The notes beneath the pieces were generated by a model. It had not been told where the DNA came from and searched no databases. It was given only the letters and a program-made list of their open reading frames with translations. Positions 52,398 through 61,054 of a DNA stretch of 64,000 bases are shown in pieces (the stretch's first letter is position 1; each line of letters begins with the position of its first letter). A program made the translations under genes and the position numbers. The stretch is taken from the NCBI RefSeq assembly GCF_001907245.1, contig NZ_MQSU01000002.1:186001-250000 (forward strand), in the 5' to 3' direction. Source of the DNA: Boudabousia liubingyangii. Lineage in GTDB: Bacteria > Actinomycetota > Actinomycetes > Actinomycetales > Actinomycetaceae.

Positions 52398-53114
52398 TTG
52401 AATAAAAACACCGACGAAGCCGGCACACGTCAGGCGGTTCTAGACCTAGTGGTCGAAAAGGGCCCCGTCACTGCCACAGTGATCGCCCAAATTCTTCGAT
52501 TAACCGCAGCTGCTGTTCGTCGGCACATTACTGCCTTAGAACACCAGGGTGCCATTGAGGTCCTAGAGCTTCCAGTCAGCGAAAGCCGCGGTCGAGGTCG
52601 TCCCGCCAGACACTACGTGGCTACCGAAGTAGCACACGGCAAACTGCCTCAGGAATACTCTGATCTAGCCTCTCGAGCAATCGAGTACCTTGGTCAAGTA
52701 GCCGGAGAAGACGCCATCGACGCTTTCGCCGCCGCCCGTTCGCGCGAAATCGAACGCCGCTATTCGCAGGTAGTTCGAGACGCTGGAACCGATCCGCAGG
52801 CCCGAGCAAAAGCCCTCGCAGATGCACTAACCGCTGATGGCTATGCCGCCACCGTCCGACAGGTCGGAAACGGCTTTGCTATCCAGCTCTGTCAAGGCCA
52901 CTGTCCCGTCCAGGACGTAGCCCATGACTTCCCGCAGCTGTGTGATGCAGAGACTCAAGCGTTCTCTAGGCTGTTAAACGTTCACGTGCAGCGTCTAGCC
53001 ACTTTGGCTGGGGGAGAGCACGTGTGTACGACCCACGTACCAATCGGTATGCCGGCGGTACGAAATGGGAATTTAAGATCCGCCTCGCGCGGAAACCAGT
53101 TAGGAAGGAAGTAG
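52398..53114 (+). CDS. sufR: Fe-S cluster-sensing repressor SufR
   Basis: A 238-residue winged-helix regulator. The N-terminal DNA-binding domain includes VTATVIAQILRLTAAAVRRHI and the wing RGRGRPARHYV. The C-terminal half has the cysteines that hold the cluster, CQGHC-x12-C, plus a later HVCTTH. When the [4Fe-4S] cluster is present SufR represses suf genes. The start is TTG 52398 with GGAGGGGAG in front. The stop is directly followed by the sufB ATG. Confidence 0.9.
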   Translation: MNKNTDEAGTRQAVLDLVVEKGPVTATVIAQILRLTAAAVRRHITALEHQGAIEVLELPVSESRGRGRPARHYVATEVAHGKLPQEYSDLASRAIEYLGQVAGEDAIDAFAAARSREIERRYSQVVRDAGTDPQARAKALADALTADGYAATVRQVGNGFAIQLCQGHCPVQDVAHDFPQLCDAETQAFSRLLNVHVQRLATLAGGEHVCTTHVPIGMPAVRNGNLRSASRGNQLGRK

Positions 53115-54560
53115 ATGACTTCATCAGCTTCAACTCCCGCGGAAAACAAACCCGCATCGGATGAAGAAATTATTGCCTCAATTGGCGCCTATGGTTATGG
53201 TTGGCACGATTCAGATGCCGCCGGTCAGGCCGCTAAACGAGGATTAGACGAAAACGTCGTAAAAGATATCTCTGCTCGAAAAGAAGAACCCGAATGGATG
53301 ACCAAGCGTCGCCTAAAGGCTCTGAGCCTATTCGAAAAGAAGCCGCTACCCACCTGGGGTGCGGACCTTTCTGAGATTGATTTTGACTCGATCAAGTACT
53401 ACGTTAAGTCCACCGAACAGGTCGCTACCTCATGGGAAGACCTACCGGAAGACATTAAGAACACCTACGATCGCCTAGGCATTCCGGAAGCGGAAAAGAA
53501 GCGCCTAGTGGCCGGTGTCGCTGCTCAGTATGAATCCGAGGTCGTCTACCACCAGATTCGCGAAGACCTAGAACGTCAGGGCGTCATCTTCCTTGATACT
53601 GACACCGGTCTACGCGAACACCCGGAAATCTTTGAAGAGTACTTCGGTAAAGCAATTCCCTCCGGTGACAACAAGTTCGCAGCCCTAAACACCGCTGTTT
53701 GGTCCGGTGGCTCCTTCGTCTACGTCCCCAAGGGCGTACACGTGGAAATCCCGCTCCAGGCCTACTTCCGTATCAACACGGAAAATATGGGTCAGTTCGA
53801 ACGCACCCTAATCATTGCTGATGAAGACTCCTACGTACACTACGTTGAAGGCTGCACCGCCCCGATCTACAAGTCGGATTCACTGCACTCTGCCGTCGTA
53901 GAAATCTTCGTCAAGAAGGGCGCCCGCGTCCGCTACACCACCATCCAGAACTGGTCCAACAATGTCTACAACCTAGTCACCAAGCGTGCCATGGTTGAAG
54001 AAGGCGGCACCATGGAATGGATCGACGGTAACATCGGCTCCAAGGTCACCATGAAGTACCCGGCCGTTTACCTACTAGGTGAGCACGCCCGCGGTGAAAC
54101 CCTGTCCATCGCATTTGCTGGTGAAGGCCAGCACCAGGACACCGGTTCGAAGATGGTGCACCTAGCTCCGCACACCTCGTCTTCTATCGTCTCCAAGTCC
54201 GTCGCCCGTGGCGGTGGCCGCAGCGCCTACCGTGGCCTAGTGCAGGTCATGGAAGAAGCTCGCCACTCGAAGTCCAACGTGCTCTGTGACGCCCTGCTGG
54301 TCGATCAGATCTCCCGCTCGGACACCTACCCCTACGTCGATGTTCGCACCGACGACGTGGAAATGGGACACGAAGCCACCGTTTCCAAGGTGAGCGAAGA
54401 CCAGCTGTTCTACCTCATGAGCCGTGGCCTTGAGGAAACTGAAGCTATGGCCATGATCGTTCGCGGATTCGTGGAACCCATTGCCCGTGAGCTTCCCATG
54501 GAATACGCCCTGGAACTCAACCGCCTGATTGAACTGCAGATGGAAGGATCGGTGGGCTAA
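53115..54560 (+). CDS. sufB: Fe-S cluster scaffold protein SufB
   Basis: Core of the SufBCD complex, where clusters are built. The 481 residues show the family start (YGYGWHDSD), the beta-helix region with [21 protein letters not shown] and [13 protein letters not shown], and a C-terminal helical region containing [22 protein letters not shown] with the conserved cysteine. Length is normal. It begins directly after the sufR stop and its stop shares one base with the sufD ATG. Confidence 0.96.
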   Translation: MTSSASTPAENKPASDEEIIASIGAYGYGWHDSDAAGQAAKRGLDENVVKDISARKEEPEWMTKRRLKALSLFEKKPLPTWGADLSEIDFDSIKYYVKSTEQVATSWEDLPEDIKNTYDRLGIPEAEKKRLVAGVAAQYESEVVYHQIREDLERQGVIFLDTDTGLREHPEIFEEYFGKAIPSGDNKFAALNTAVWSGGSFVYVPKGVHVEIPLQAYFRINTENMGQFERTLIIADEDSYVHYVEGCTAPIYKSDSLHSAVVEIFVKKGARVRYTTIQNWSNNVYNLVTKRAMVEEGGTMEWIDGNIGSKVTMKYPAVYLLGEHARGETLSIAFAGEGQHQDTGSKMVHLAPHTSSSIVSKSVARGGGRSAYRGLVQVMEEARHSKSNVLCDALLVDQISRSDTYPYVDVRTDDVEMGHEATVSKVSEDQLFYLMSRGLEETEAMAMIVRGFVEPIARELPMEYALELNRLIELQMEGSVG

Positions 54561-55774
54561 TGACTACCCAGAACATGAGCACAGACCACTCCCGCGCCGT
54601 CCTCGACGGAGCACACAGCCACGGTGGCGGCACCAAGCCGCTAGGCTCCCGCGCCGACCGTGCAACCTCATTCAACATTGCCGACTTCCCGGTTCCCAAC
54701 GGTCGCGAAGAAGACTGGCGCTTCACCCCGCTAGCACGCATTGAAGCCCTCTTCGCCGAGGAACTAACCGGCACTGGCCCCCAGGTTCAGGTCTCCGCAC
54801 CCGAATCCGTCCAGGTCAGCGAAGTTAGCGCCGATCGCGCCGAAGAACTCAAGCTAGTGGGCGCCCCGGAAGACCGCACTGCGGTCACCTCCTGGGCAAA
54901 CTTCAAGGCCGCAACGGTCGTTGAACTACCCGCCCAGACCGAACTAGACGAGCCTGTCCTGGTCCGCCTAGAAGGCGCCGATTACGAAGCCTCTGCCGGC
55001 CACCTCGTCATTAAGGCGGGGGAGCGCGCTAAGGGCGTCGTCGTGGTCAGCCACACCGGCAAGGCAAAGTTCAACCAGACCGTCCAGGTAGTCGCTGGCA
55101 CCGACAGTGAACTAACCGTCGTAGCCACCCACGAATGGGACGGCCAGTCCACCCACGCCGCTAACCACCGGATCGCCGCTGCTACTGGCGCCCAGGTTAA
55201 GCACATCATTGTCACCCTAGGTGGCGACCTAGTGCGCGTCTGCACCGACGCTCGCATGAGCGAACCCGGTGCCAACGTTGAACTGCTAGGCCTGTACTTC
55301 ACCGACAGCAAGCAGCACCACGAACACCGACTATTCGTCGCTCACGAAAACCGCAACTGCATCTCCCGCGTCACCTACAAGGGTGCACTACAGGGCGAAG
55401 ATGCACACGCTGTCTGGGTTGGCGACGTCCTCATTGGCGCCGAAGCCTTCGGTACCGACACCTACGAACTCAACCGTAACCTAGTTCTAACTGAAGGCGC
55501 CCGCGCCGACTCAGTGCCGAACCTAGAAATTGAAAACGGTGAAATCGAAGGCGCCGGCCACGCTTCTGCCACCGGCCGTTTTGATGACGAACAGCTCTTC
55601 TACCTGACCTCTCGCGGCATCCCCGCAGAGATCGCCCGAAAACTAGTCGTTCGCGGTTTCTTTGCCGAACTAATCAACCAGATCGGCGTCCCCGCAGTGA
55701 GCGAACACCTAATGGAACTGATTGAAGCTGAACTAGCTGAAACCGAAGCAATCGCAGAGGAACAGGCTAAATGA
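54560..55774 (+). CDS. sufD: Fe-S cluster assembly protein SufD
   Basis: SufB-like partner in the SufBC2D complex, 404 residues. The N-terminal PNGREEDWRFTPLARIEALF and the C-terminal GRFDDEQLFYLTSRGIPAEIARKLVVRGFF are the family marks, with a right-handed beta-helix in between. It shares one base with sufB and overlaps the Rieske gene by four bases. Confidence 0.95.
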   Translation: MTTQNMSTDHSRAVLDGAHSHGGGTKPLGSRADRATSFNIADFPVPNGREEDWRFTPLARIEALFAEELTGTGPQVQVSAPESVQVSEVSADRAEELKLVGAPEDRTAVTSWANFKAATVVELPAQTELDEPVLVRLEGADYEASAGHLVIKAGERAKGVVVVSHTGKAKFNQTVQVVAGTDSELTVVATHEWDGQSTHAANHRIAAATGAQVKHIIVTLGGDLVRVCTDARMSEPGANVELLGLYFTDSKQHHEHRLFVAHENRNCISRVTYKGALQGEDAHAVWVGDVLIGAEAFGTDTYELNRNLVLTEGARADSVPNLEIENGEIEGAGHASATGRFDDEQLFYLTSRGIPAEIARKLVVRGFFAELINQIGVPAVSEHLMELIEAELAETEAIAEEQAK

Positions 55775-56112
55775 GCTTAAATCGCGTCTGTTCAGTCCAC
55801 GACCTGGAACTAGGGGAGGCCCTCGAAGCCACCCTAGCCAACGATGAAGGCACCGAGGTTAAACTCGCCATCATCCGCGACCCAGAAGATCAGTGGTACG
55901 CCATTGAACGGATGTGCCCGCACGGTGAAGTCTCACTCGCAGAGGGAGAAATCGAAACCTGCGCCGTTGAATGCTGGGCCCACGGGGCCCGCTTCAACCT
56001 AGCCACCGGTGAAGCAACCCTGCCGTCACCAAGAAACATAAAAACTTATGAAATCACACTTCACGGCGAGGACGTCCTCGTCGACGTCAATGCCCTGAGG
56101 GAAGGAAAATAA
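55771..56112 (+). CDS. Rieske-type [2Fe-2S] ferredoxin
   Basis: A 113-residue single-domain Rieske protein with the ligand motifs CPHGEVSL (CxH) and CWAHGARF (CxxH) at the right spacing. Such a gene lies between sufD and sufC in many actinobacteria and may pass electrons to, or receive a cluster from, the assembly complex; this is not established. It overlaps sufD by four bases and precedes sufC by five. Confidence 0.9.
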   Translation: MSLNRVCSVHDLELGEALEATLANDEGTEVKLAIIRDPEDQWYAIERMCPHGEVSLAEGEIETCAVECWAHGARFNLATGEATLPSPRNIKTYEITLHGEDVLVDVNALREGK

Positions 56113-56117
56113 ATAAA

Positions 56118-56870
56118 ATGGCAACTCTAAAGATTGAGGACCTCCACGTATCCGTGGACACCCAGGATGGCGAAAAGCAGATCCTCAAAGGCGTTAACCT
56201 AACCGTTAACTCCGGCGAAATCCACGCAATCATGGGCCCCAACGGCTCCGGCAAGTCCACCCTAGCCTACTCGCTAGCCGGCCACCCCAAGTACACCATC
56301 ACCTCCGGTCACGCCTACCTAGACGGCGAAGACCTAACCGAGATGAGTGCCGACGAGCGCGCCAAGGCGGGCCTCTTCCTAGCTATGCAGTACCCGGTCG
56401 AGGTGGCAGGCGTTACCGTCTCCAACTTCCTCCGTACCGCCAAGACCGCCATCGACGGCAAGGCCCCGGCCCTGCGCCAGTGGGTTAAGGACGTTGACGA
56501 AGCCATGGGCCGCCTCCGTATGGACCCGGCTTTCGCCCAGCGTGACGTCAACTCCGGCTTCTCCGGCGGTGAAAAGAAGCGTCACGAAATCCTACAGATG
56601 GAACTGCTAAAGCCCGCTTTCGCCGTCCTCGACGAAACCGACTCCGGCCTAGACGTTGACGCCCTACGCATCGTCTCCGAGGGCGTTAACCGCGTCCACG
56701 AAGAGGTTGGCTCCGGCATCCTGCTAATCACCCACTACACCCGCATCCTAAACTACATCAAGCCCGATTTCGTACACGTCTTCGTTGACGGTCGCGTGGC
56801 TGATGAAGGCGGCCCGGAACTAGCAGAACGCCTAGAAAACGAAGGTTACGACCGCTACCTCGGACTGTGA
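56118..56870 (+). CDS. sufC: Fe-S cluster assembly ATPase SufC
   Basis: ABC-type ATPase that drives structural change in SufBCD. In 250 residues: Walker A GPNGSGKSTLAYSLAG, the signature region SGFSGGEKKRHEILQM, Walker B FAVLDETDSGLDVDALRI, and the H-loop LLITHYTRIL. All catalytic residues are present. Seven bases separate its stop from the sufS start, and those seven bases take part in the hairpin switch at 56871-56932. Confidence 0.96.
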   Translation: MATLKIEDLHVSVDTQDGEKQILKGVNLTVNSGEIHAIMGPNGSGKSTLAYSLAGHPKYTITSGHAYLDGEDLTEMSADERAKAGLFLAMQYPVEVAGVTVSNFLRTAKTAIDGKAPALRQWVKDVDEAMGRLRMDPAFAQRDVNSGFSGGEKKRHEILQMELLKPAFAVLDETDSGLDVDALRIVSEGVNRVHEEVGSGILLITHYTRILNYIKPDFVHVFVDGRVADEGGPELAERLENEGYDRYLGL

Positions 56871-56932
56871 GCCGAGCGTGCTAGAACGCCTTGAAAACAC
56901 CAGCTCGGCCCCTTTCTCGGGGGCCGAGCTGG
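56871..56932 (+). promoter_or_regulatory. Overlapping hairpins at the sufS start
   Basis: CCAGCTCGGCCCC (56900-56912) pairs perfectly over 13 bases with GGGGCCGAGCTGG (56920-56932), loop of seven. The left-arm core GCTCGGC (56903-56909) can instead pair with GCCGAGC at 56871-56877, directly in front of the GTG start (56878). The two pairings exclude each other; one places the start codon in a 25-base loop. No T-run follows, so it is not a plain terminator, and sufS has no clear ribosome site. Confidence 0.6.
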
Positions 56933-58182
56933 CCCATTTACGCAATGACTTCCCGATCCTCACGGTACCGGGCCGATCCGGTGAGCCCATCGCGTACTTC
57001 GATGCGGCAGCCACCAGTCAAAAACCACAGTGCGTAATCGACTCCCTCGTGCAGTTCTACGGGGGCCAGAACGCGGCGGTAAACCGTGGCACGCACCTGT
57101 TAGGTGATCTAGCCACCACCGAGTTTGAAAATGCGCGTGAGGCCGTTGCACACTACCTTGGGGCGCAACCAGAAGGCCTGATCTGGACGAAAAACGCCAC
57201 CGAAGCCCTAAACCTGCTGGCCTATTCGCTCAGTGCCCCGCAAAGCGCCGCCCGGACCGCAGACTTTAAACCCCTTGGTCCCGGTGACGAAATCTGTATT
57301 ACCCGCCTAGAGCACCACGCCAATCTCGTACCGTGGCAAGAGGCCTGTAAACGTACCGGCGCGAAACTCACCTGGCTGGAAGCTACCGAAGACGGCCGCC
57401 TAGATCCGCAGAGTTTCGAGAGAATCAACGAACGCACCCGCATCTTGGCCTTTACCCACGTTTCCAACGTTACGGGTGCCCTGAGCCCGGTAGCAGACCT
57501 AGTGGCGCGCGCGAAAGCCGTCGGCGCCGTTACCGTTCTGGATTCCTGCCAGTCCACCGCCCATGGTCCCTTCAACTTCCGGGAACTAGACGTGGACTTT
57601 GCGGTTGCTTCCTCCCATAAGATGCTGGGACCCACCGGTATCGGGGCACTTATCGCACGGCCGGAACTGGTTGACCAACTCCCACCTTTCCTTACGGGCG
57701 GGGCGATGGTGACCTGGGTAGAGATGGATTCTGCCACCTTCCATGAGGGGCCAGCAGGTTTTGAAGCCGGAAGCCAACCGGTAGCACAGGCGGTGGGCTG
57801 GGCCCGAGCCTGCGAATACCTGCAGCTGGTAGGTCCCGAACGGATTGCGGCCCATGAGCACGCCCTCGGAGAAGAGCTACTGGCAGGACTCCTTGAGATT
57901 CCCGGCTTACGCCTACTTGGGCCAACCACAATGGAACAGCGAGCAGCGGTATTCGCGTTCGCACTCCCCGGGATTCATCCCCATGACGTGGGACAGCTGC
58001 TGGACTCTAAGGATGTGGCTGTCCGGGTCGGTCACCACTGCGCGATTCCCCTACATCAGCATTTTGGTGTTCGTTCTTCCGCCCGAGCTTCGGTATCCTT
58101 GACTAATACGTCTGCAGAGGTTGATCGCTTACTGGCAGCCATCGTAGAAACTCAGAGGTTCTTTGGAGGTACCAATGTCTGA
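56878..58182 (+). CDS. sufS: Cysteine desulfurase SufS
   Basis: PLP enzyme supplying sulfur for cluster assembly. The 434 residues show YFDAAATSQKP near the N-terminus, the PLP lysine in ASSHKMLGPTGIGAL, and the catalytic cysteine in VRVGHHCAIPLHQHFG. The start is GTG 56878; the first 20 residues or so are extra to the family core and their codons form a strong hairpin. The sufU start overlaps the last eight bases. Activity would need SufU as sulfur acceptor, as in Gram-positives. Confidence 0.94.
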   Translation: MLERLENTSSAPFSGAELAHLRNDFPILTVPGRSGEPIAYFDAAATSQKPQCVIDSLVQFYGGQNAAVNRGTHLLGDLATTEFENAREAVAHYLGAQPEGLIWTKNATEALNLLAYSLSAPQSAARTADFKPLGPGDEICITRLEHHANLVPWQEACKRTGAKLTWLEATEDGRLDPQSFERINERTRILAFTHVSNVTGALSPVADLVARAKAVGAVTVLDSCQSTAHGPFNFRELDVDFAVASSHKMLGPTGIGALIARPELVDQLPPFLTGGAMVTWVEMDSATFHEGPAGFEAGSQPVAQAVGWARACEYLQLVGPERIAAHEHALGEELLAGLLEIPGLRLLGPTTMEQRAAVFAFALPGIHPHDVGQLLDSKDVAVRVGHHCAIPLHQHFGVRSSARASVSLTNTSAEVDRLLAAIVETQRFFGGTNV

Positions 58183-58669
58183 TCTAGAGCAGCTCTACCA
58201 GCAGGTAATTCTCGATCACGCACGAGCCCGCACCGGCTCTGGCGACCTGCCCGAACAGTACGACGGTAAATCACATCAGGTGAACCCCACCTGTGGGGAT
58301 GAAGTTACCCTAGCTGTGTCCGTGGATGATAAGGGCATCATCGACCAGATTCACTGGGAAGGCGACGGCTGCTCGATCTCGCAAGCTTCACTTTCAGTAA
58401 TGAGCGAAATGCTTCCCGGCATGGCCGTTGATGACCGTGAAGCTACCTTGGAAGCCTTCATGAAACTGATGCGTTCGCGCGGGCATGATGAGCTTTCCGA
58501 GGAAGAACTAGACCTCCTGGGAGACGCTAACGCTTTTACCGGCGTCGCCAAATTCCCAGCCCGGGTAAAGTGCGCCCTACTTGGTTGGATGGCCCTAAAA
58601 GACGCACTTGCCCAAGCCCAGAACTCTGGGACTGACACTGAAGAACTCCCGGAAGGGGAAAATAAATGA
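58175..58669 (+). CDS. sufU: SufU sulfur-transfer protein
   Basis: Zinc-dependent acceptor of persulfide from SufS; 164 residues. The three zinc-ligand cysteines lie in NPTCGDEVTL, EGDGCSISQAS and VKCALLGW, and a conserved Asp follows the first. The frame is open from 58163, but ATG 58175 has TTTGGAGG five bases in front and gives the family start LEQLYQQVILDHA. The sufT-like gene overlaps the stop by four bases. Confidence 0.95.
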   Translation: MSDLEQLYQQVILDHARARTGSGDLPEQYDGKSHQVNPTCGDEVTLAVSVDDKGIIDQIHWEGDGCSISQASLSVMSEMLPGMAVDDREATLEAFMKLMRSRGHDELSEEELDLLGDANAFTGVAKFPARVKCALLGWMALKDALAQAQNSGTDTEELPEGENK

Positions 58670-59109
58670 CGGAGAAATTTGAACCCATGAATACCTCCCT
58701 CTCTGAGGAAGAGAACCCTATGGCTGATGCTTCTGAGGTGCCCCAGCGTTTTGCGCCCGCACCCGCACCCGGTGAGGGCCCGGAGCTCTCTTCTCACGGC
58801 ACCCTCGCCGCCGAGGACGTAGCTGAGGCAATGCGCGACGTAATCGACCCGGAACTGGGCATCAACGTTGTCGACCTGGGCTTGGTTTATGGCATTACCG
58901 TAGAAGAGGACAATCATGTTGCCATCGATATGACCCTAACCTCTGCTGCCTGCCCGCTAACCGACGTCCTTGAACAGCAGACCCAGATGGTCCTAGAACC
59001 GATCGCTAATGGCGCCACCATTACTTGGGTTTGGATGCCGCCGTGGGGCCCGGACCGTATTACGGAAGATGGTCGTGCCCAGCTGCGTGCGCTTGGCTTT
59101 AACGTCTGA
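58666..59109 (+). CDS. sufT: SufT-like metal-sulfur cluster assembly factor (DUF59)
   Basis: A 147-residue MIP18/DUF59 protein that helps mature Fe-S proteins. After a disordered first 45 residues, the domain reads AEAMRDVIDPELGINVVDLGLVYGI and MTLTSAACPLTDVLE, with the conserved cysteine, and ends WMPPWGPDRITEDGRAQLRALGF. A later ATG at 58720 could give a shorter protein, but 58666 makes a four-base overlap with sufU. It ends the SUF operon 67 bases before a strong terminator. Confidence 0.9.
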   Translation: MTEKFEPMNTSLSEEENPMADASEVPQRFAPAPAPGEGPELSSHGTLAAEDVAEAMRDVIDPELGINVVDLGLVYGITVEEDNHVAIDMTLTSAACPLTDVLEQQTQMVLEPIANGATITWVWMPPWGPDRITEDGRAQLRALGFNV

Positions 59110-59176
59110 GCTACCGCCTTGTTAAAGCGCCCGCGTAGCTAAGCTGCGCCTAAGCTTTTCGGCCGTACTTAAACTT

Positions 59177-59209
59177 ATCCCCGATTACTAGTGGATAGTA
59201 ATCGGGGAT
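59177..59209. terminator. Bidirectional terminator after the SUF operon
   Basis: ATCCCCGATTACTA (59177-59190) and TAGTAATCGGGGAT (59196-59209) make a perfect 14-base-pair stem with a five-base loop between convergent sufT and the acyl-CoA ligase gene. Confidence 0.8.
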
Positions 59210-59214
59210 TGAGT

Positions 59215-60906
59215 TTATTCGGGGGAATCTTGACCTAGAATCTGGCGTCGCACCTCATGCCTTAGGACCTTACCCATAACAGAACGAGGTAGCTCCTCAA
59301 GTCGGTGAATCGCCTTAGGCAGCGCATACCTGGGTAGAGTCTGGCTGGCCAGTTCGCGAAGCGACTCTAGACTGGGCATCTGGCTTTCGTCTTCGGGCAC
59401 AACCGCGGCGGTTACTACCTCGCCCACAATATCGTCGGGAGTACCCACGATGGCCACAGACTTAACCTGAGGGTGCTTCTCTAGGACCTTCTCTACCTCA
59501 GAAGGATAGACATTAAAGCCGGAGGTAATGACCAGTTCCTTTAGACGGTCAGCCATCACTAGGAAGCCATCTTCATTACGGGCAATATCTCCCGTGCGGA
59601 ACCAGCCATTATGGAAAGCATTCTTAGTGGCTTCTTCATCATCCAGATAGCCTGAGAATACCTGCGGACCCTGAACTAGGATCTCACCGGGTTCGCCATC
59701 GGGAACCTCCACGTCCGGATTATTCGGATCAACCAGTTTCACATGGGTGGAGGGGAACGGTAAGCCTAGGGCCCCGTGACGGCGTTCAGGGGTTAGGGGA
59801 GAGCCACAGATTGTCGGTGAGGTTTCACTAAGCCCATAGCCCTCGATGATGAAGTGACCGGTGGTGTCTTCCCAGGTCTCAGCGATTGAACGTGAGAGGG
59901 GCATACCACCGGAAATGGCGTACTTGATGGTGCTGATATCCACCTTTTGCTTCCTTGCGGCTTTTGCGATCCGGTCAAACATGGGCGGGACGCCTACAAA
60001 GAAAGAGACTGGGCGACGCTTATGGGCTTTTAGTGCTAAGTCCACATCAAAGGTCGGCAGCACAATCTGGCAGGCGCCCAAGGAGACGGAAGCCACCATA
60101 AAGAAGGTCATACCAAAGGCATGGAAGTAGGGTAGTAGGGACCAGAAGGTCTCTGCCGCAGGCTTGAGTTTGTAAACCCAGAAGGTATTTTGGTTCGAGT
60201 TGGCCCAAATATTCTGGTGCGTCAGCGGGACCGATTTCGGAATGCCATTGGTGCCACCGGTGTGCAAAATAACCGCAATATCGCGGGCTTCCGCGTGGGG
60301 AACGTCATCGGCAATACGACGCTGTCGACGAATTGCCTGATCCCAGCTTTTAGCCCAGTCGGGGCGGGGGCCACGCATCTTTGATTTAACCTTGCGAGCA
60401 CTCTTTAGCGGAAGTTTAAGAGCAGCCCTCATATGGGCTGGCATCATGGCGCTAATATCGACGGTGAATACTTCACCACCGGACTGGGCGATCGAGGCAA
60501 AGTTTTCGGCACACTGTTCCCAGACAACGGCGACCTTGCCGCCGTGTCGACCCAGCTGCTGTTCGATCTGACTCTTGGGAGCTAGCGGATTATGTTCTGC
60601 CGCGGTGGCACCCAAACGCATCAAGGCATAGAAAACAATGAAGTGCTGGGGGCAGTTGGGAAGTGCTAGCGCTACCGTATCGCCACGTTTTACTCCGGCG
60701 GCCGCAAGCAGATTAGCGCCTTTTTCCGCGGCGGCAAGAATCTGGGAGTAGGTCCAAGTAGCGCCAAAGTAATCGATTGCAGTCTGGTTCGGGTAGGCTT
60801 CAGCGGTGCTCTTTAGCAAGAAGTAGAGAGACTGGTCCGGGATTGGGATTTCGTGGGGGACACCGCGGTCATAGTGTTCCCAAGCGGTTTCCCAAATGTT
60901 TCCCAT
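59215..60906 (-). CDS. Long-chain acyl-CoA ligase / AMP-binding enzyme
   Basis: ATP-dependent acid-thiol ligase of 563 residues, FadD type. Motifs are HTGGTNGIPKSVPLTH (P-loop, with Asn where Thr is more common), GYGLSETSPTICG (A4-type), GWFRTGDIARNEDG and DRLKELVITSGFNVYPSEVE, and the late catalytic lysine in RSVMGKVLRHEVR. It would activate fatty acids as acyl-CoA; the chain length is not evident. It stands alone between convergent sufT and divergent abc-F. Start ATG at 60906. Confidence 0.88.
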   Translation of the reverse strand: MGNIWETAWEHYDRGVPHEIPIPDQSLYFLLKSTAEAYPNQTAIDYFGATWTYSQILAAAEKGANLLAAAGVKRGDTVALALPNCPQHFIVFYALMRLGATAAEHNPLAPKSQIEQQLGRHGGKVAVVWEQCAENFASIAQSGGEVFTVDISAMMPAHMRAALKLPLKSARKVKSKMRGPRPDWAKSWDQAIRRQRRIADDVPHAEARDIAVILHTGGTNGIPKSVPLTHQNIWANSNQNTFWVYKLKPAAETFWSLLPYFHAFGMTFFMVASVSLGACQIVLPTFDVDLALKAHKRRPVSFFVGVPPMFDRIAKAARKQKVDISTIKYAISGGMPLSRSIAETWEDTTGHFIIEGYGLSETSPTICGSPLTPERRHGALGLPFPSTHVKLVDPNNPDVEVPDGEPGEILVQGPQVFSGYLDDEEATKNAFHNGWFRTGDIARNEDGFLVMADRLKELVITSGFNVYPSEVEKVLEKHPQVKSVAIVGTPDDIVGEVVTAAVVPEDESQMPSLESLRELASQTLPRYALPKAIHRLEELPRSVMGKVLRHEVRRQILGQDSPE

Positions 60907-61042
60907 ATTTAAGCGCTCCCAGTTTTAGTCCGGACTTTTTGGCGATGCTATTACTTTACCGCGCAAATCTAGATTTTGTGTGTATTAGGACTGAAAGTGA
61001 CTCATTGAAGAAGCTAGGGAAGAGTTCCATTCGGACAGCCGA

Positions 61043-61048
61043 TACAAT
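61043..61048 (+). promoter_or_regulatory. -10 box of a probable leaderless ABC-F mRNA
   Basis: TACAAT ends six bases before the GTG start at 61055 and no ribosome-binding sequence lies between. Transcription should begin at the G of GTG. No matching -35 hexamer is clear. Confidence 0.5.
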
Positions 61049-61054
61049 ATCCGG

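Noticed and set aside
57222-57929. Antisense frame of 235 codons opposite sufS
   Set aside because: No ribosome site or domain pattern; it mirrors the codon bias of sufS, which has clear catalytic residues.
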